Shown here one piece after another: positions 13,985 to 15,226 of a stretch of DNA of 15,226 nt. A program made the translations under genes and the position numbers. The DNA is from Candidatus Hydrogenedentota bacterium (GTDB lineage: Bacteria > Hydrogenedentota > Hydrogenedentia > Hydrogenedentales > GCA-2746185). The DNA is taken from contig JASJYE010000015.1 of NCBI GenBank assembly GCA_030123645.1, positions 1 through 15,226 on the forward strand. Direction: 5' to 3'. Below the pieces are notes generated by a model. The model saw nothing but the letters and a program-made list of their open reading frames with translations, was not told the DNA's origin and did no database searches. Positions within the stretch are counted from its first letter, which is position 1. Each line of letters opens with the position of its first letter.

Positions 13985-15037
13985 ATGGTTATTGTGATGG
14001 CCTCCAGAAAACGTGAGGACATCGACTACGTCGTGAAGAAGGTGGAAGCCCTTGGTTACAAGGCACACCTCATCGAGGGGGTCGAGCGGACCGTCATTGC
14101 CGCCGTTGGGGATGAGCGCGGCAAGTCGCGTCTCCAATCCCTTGAAGCCCTGGAGCACGTCGAGCGCGTTTTTCCCATCCTGAAATCGTACAAGCTCGCC
14201 GGAAGGGAATCGCACACAGAGGACACGGTCGTAGATGCGGGGCCGTGCTCCATCGGCGGAAAGCAATTCGTCGTGATGGCGGGCCCCTGCTCGGTCGAAT
14301 CGCGCGAACAAATTCTCGAGACCGCCCACGCGGTTAAGGAGGCCGGTGCGACCATCTTGCGCGGCGGCGCCTACAAGCCGCGTACTTCGCCCTACAGCTT
14401 CCAGGGTCTCAAAGAAGAAGGGCTAAAGTTCCTCAAGGAAGCCAGCGAGGCCACGGGGCTTCCGTTCATCACCGAAGTCATGGCGCCGGAGCAGGTTCCG
14501 CTCGTCAGCCAGTACGCGGACATCCTGCAGATTGGCGCGCGCAACATGCAAAATTACGGGCTGCTGATGGCTGCGGGCAAGTCAAATAGGCCCGTTTTTT
14601 TGAAGCGCGGCATGATGTCCACAATCAACGAATGGCTGATGTCGGCCGAGTACGTGATGGCGGAGGGCAATGCCTCGGTAATCATGTGCGAGCGCGGCAT
14701 CCGGACCTTCGAGACCGAGACGCGCAACACGCTCGATATAAGCGCCGTGCCGGTCATTAAGAAACTTTCGCACCTGCCCATAGTGATCGATCCAAGCCAC
14801 GGCACGGGTGTTTGGACCTACGTAGCGCCCATGGCCAAGGCCGCCGTGGTCGCAGGGGCCGACGGCCTCATGATCGAAGTACACCCCCGGCCAGCGGAGG
14901 CCTTCTCCGACGGAGCGCAATCGTTGAAGCCCGAGCGCTTTGCCGAGCTCATGAAAGAGATTCGAGAGCTGGTCGAGCTCTCAGGTAGAACATTGAAAGC
15001 GGATACGGGGGCGGCGATAGGCGCCGGCACGAAGTAA
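13985..15037 (+). CDS. aroF: 3-deoxy-7-phosphoheptulonate synthase (DAHP synthase, type I-beta)
   Basis: Catalyses the first step of the shikimate pathway: phosphoenolpyruvate plus erythrose 4-phosphate to DAHP, in the cytoplasm. 350 residues. Residues 1-70 form a ferredoxin-like (ACT-like) domain as in Thermotoga DAHP synthase, where it mediates feedback inhibition by aromatic amino acids. The catalytic barrel follows with AGPCSVES (99-106), GGAYKPRTSPYSFQG (127-141), GARNMQNY (184-191), LKRG (206-209), ERGIRTFE (236-243) and DPSHGTG (269-275). The expected metal ligands C102, H272, E298 and D309 are all present. The ATG at 13985 has GAGG 10 bp upstream; an in-frame ATG four codons later is an alternative. 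It is transcribed away from the phosphatase operon and probably co-transcribed with the gene 3 bp downstream. Confidence 0.97.
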   Translation: MVIVMASRKREDIDYVVKKVEALGYKAHLIEGVERTVIAAVGDERGKSRLQSLEALEHVERVFPILKSYKLAGRESHTEDTVVDAGPCSIGGKQFVVMAGPCSVESREQILETAHAVKEAGATILRGGAYKPRTSPYSFQGLKEEGLKFLKEASEATGLPFITEVMAPEQVPLVSQYADILQIGARNMQNYGLLMAAGKSNRPVFLKRGMMSTINEWLMSAEYVMAEGNASVIMCERGIRTFETETRNTLDISAVPVIKKLSHLPIVIDPSHGTGVWTYVAPMAKAAVVAGADGLMIEVHPRPAEAFSDGAQSLKPERFAELMKEIRELVELSGRTLKADTGAAIGAGTK

Positions 15038-15040
15038 ATT

Positions 15041-15226
15041 ATGGGGACCATGACGAAGAAAAGGAAAAGCGAGGACCAAGAGCCCGAGGTTTCTCAAGAG
15101 GCGAGGGACGAAGAGCTGGAAGAGACGGAAGAGCTGGAAGAAACGGAAGAGACGGAAGAAAAGGAAGAAACGGAAGAAACGGAAGAAACGGAAGAAACGG
15201 AAGAAACGGAAGAAACGGAAGAAACG
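15041..15226 (+). CDS. partial protein with Lys/Arg-rich start and Glu-Glu-Thr repeats
   Basis: The first 62 codons of an open frame that runs off the window. It starts at the ATG at 15041, 3 bp after the aroF stop; the ATG at 15050 is an equally possible start, and neither has a strong ribosome site, so coupling to aroF is likely. The sequence begins MGTMTKKRKSEDQEPEVSQE and then becomes almost purely acidic: EELEETEELEETEETEEKEE followed by repeated EET. Without the C-terminal part no family can be named. A charged, disordered N-terminal extension ahead of a folded or membrane domain is a common design, but that is conjecture. Confidence 0.6.
   Translation, partial: MGTMTKKRKSEDQEPEVSQEARDEELEETEELEETEETEEKEETEETEETEETEETEETEET
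15163..15225 (+). repeat. 9-bp tandem repeat (ggaagaaac), seven perfect copies
   Basis: Seven exact head-to-tail copies of ggaagaaac fill 15163-15225 and continue to the window edge; a degenerate form extends back to about 15110. In the coding frame each unit reads Glu-Glu-Thr. The period is a multiple of three, so copy-number change lengthens or shortens the protein without shifting the frame. Confidence 0.95.

Overview
The window is about 15.2 kb of moderately GC-rich bacterial chromosome. It looks like a Gram-negative (two-membrane) bacterium: it carries an Mla/MCE-type lipid transporter with an envelope lipoprotein, a LysM-containing peptidoglycan amidase, and an FtsA. A SpoIIE/RsbW/STAS partner-switching set, an FHA-GAF-PP2C protein, and a small protein resembling planctomycete-type hypothetical proteins suggest one of the deep-branching PVC/FCB-like or Hydrogenedentota-like phyla. 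That placement is inference; no rRNA or other marker is present. There are no tRNA or rRNA genes, CRISPR arrays, transposases or phage genes.

Layout, left to right. (1) 90-794 (-): a small membrane-anchored or secreted hypothetical protein, visibly AT-richer than the rest. (2) 1094-6561 (-): an envelope/division cluster read amidase -> large acidic coiled-coil protein -> FtsA. No ftsZ follows ftsA. (3) 6832-13518 (-): an eight-gene operon read FHA-GAF-PP2C phosphatase -> RsbW-like kinase -> STAS protein -> MlaE permease -> MlaF ATPase -> MlaD (MCE) -> ABC-auxiliary lipoprotein -> two-helix membrane protein with a Tubby/LURP-one-like beta domain. Spacing is tight, with one 4-bp overlap, and a good sigma70-type promoter lies in front. 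(4) 13519-13984: a divergent intergenic region with a nested palindromic, MITE-like repeat and an aroF promoter. (5) 13985-15037 (+): a type I-beta DAHP synthase (AroF). (6) 15041-edge (+): the start of a protein that runs into a 9-bp in-frame tandem repeat (Glu-Glu-Thr) at the window end.

The main idea from the window is in block 3. A complete phosphatase/kinase/STAS partner-switching module is fused transcriptionally to an MCE lipid transporter with no sigma factor present. The only STAS protein sits exactly where the transporter's MlaB (STAS) subunit is expected, yet keeps the phosphorylatable Asp-Ser-Ser-Gly loop. This suggests that phosphorylation of the STAS subunit gates lipid transport directly, under an FHA/GAF sensor phosphatase. 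The terminal scramblase-fold protein would add a second lipid-handling activity to the same operon.
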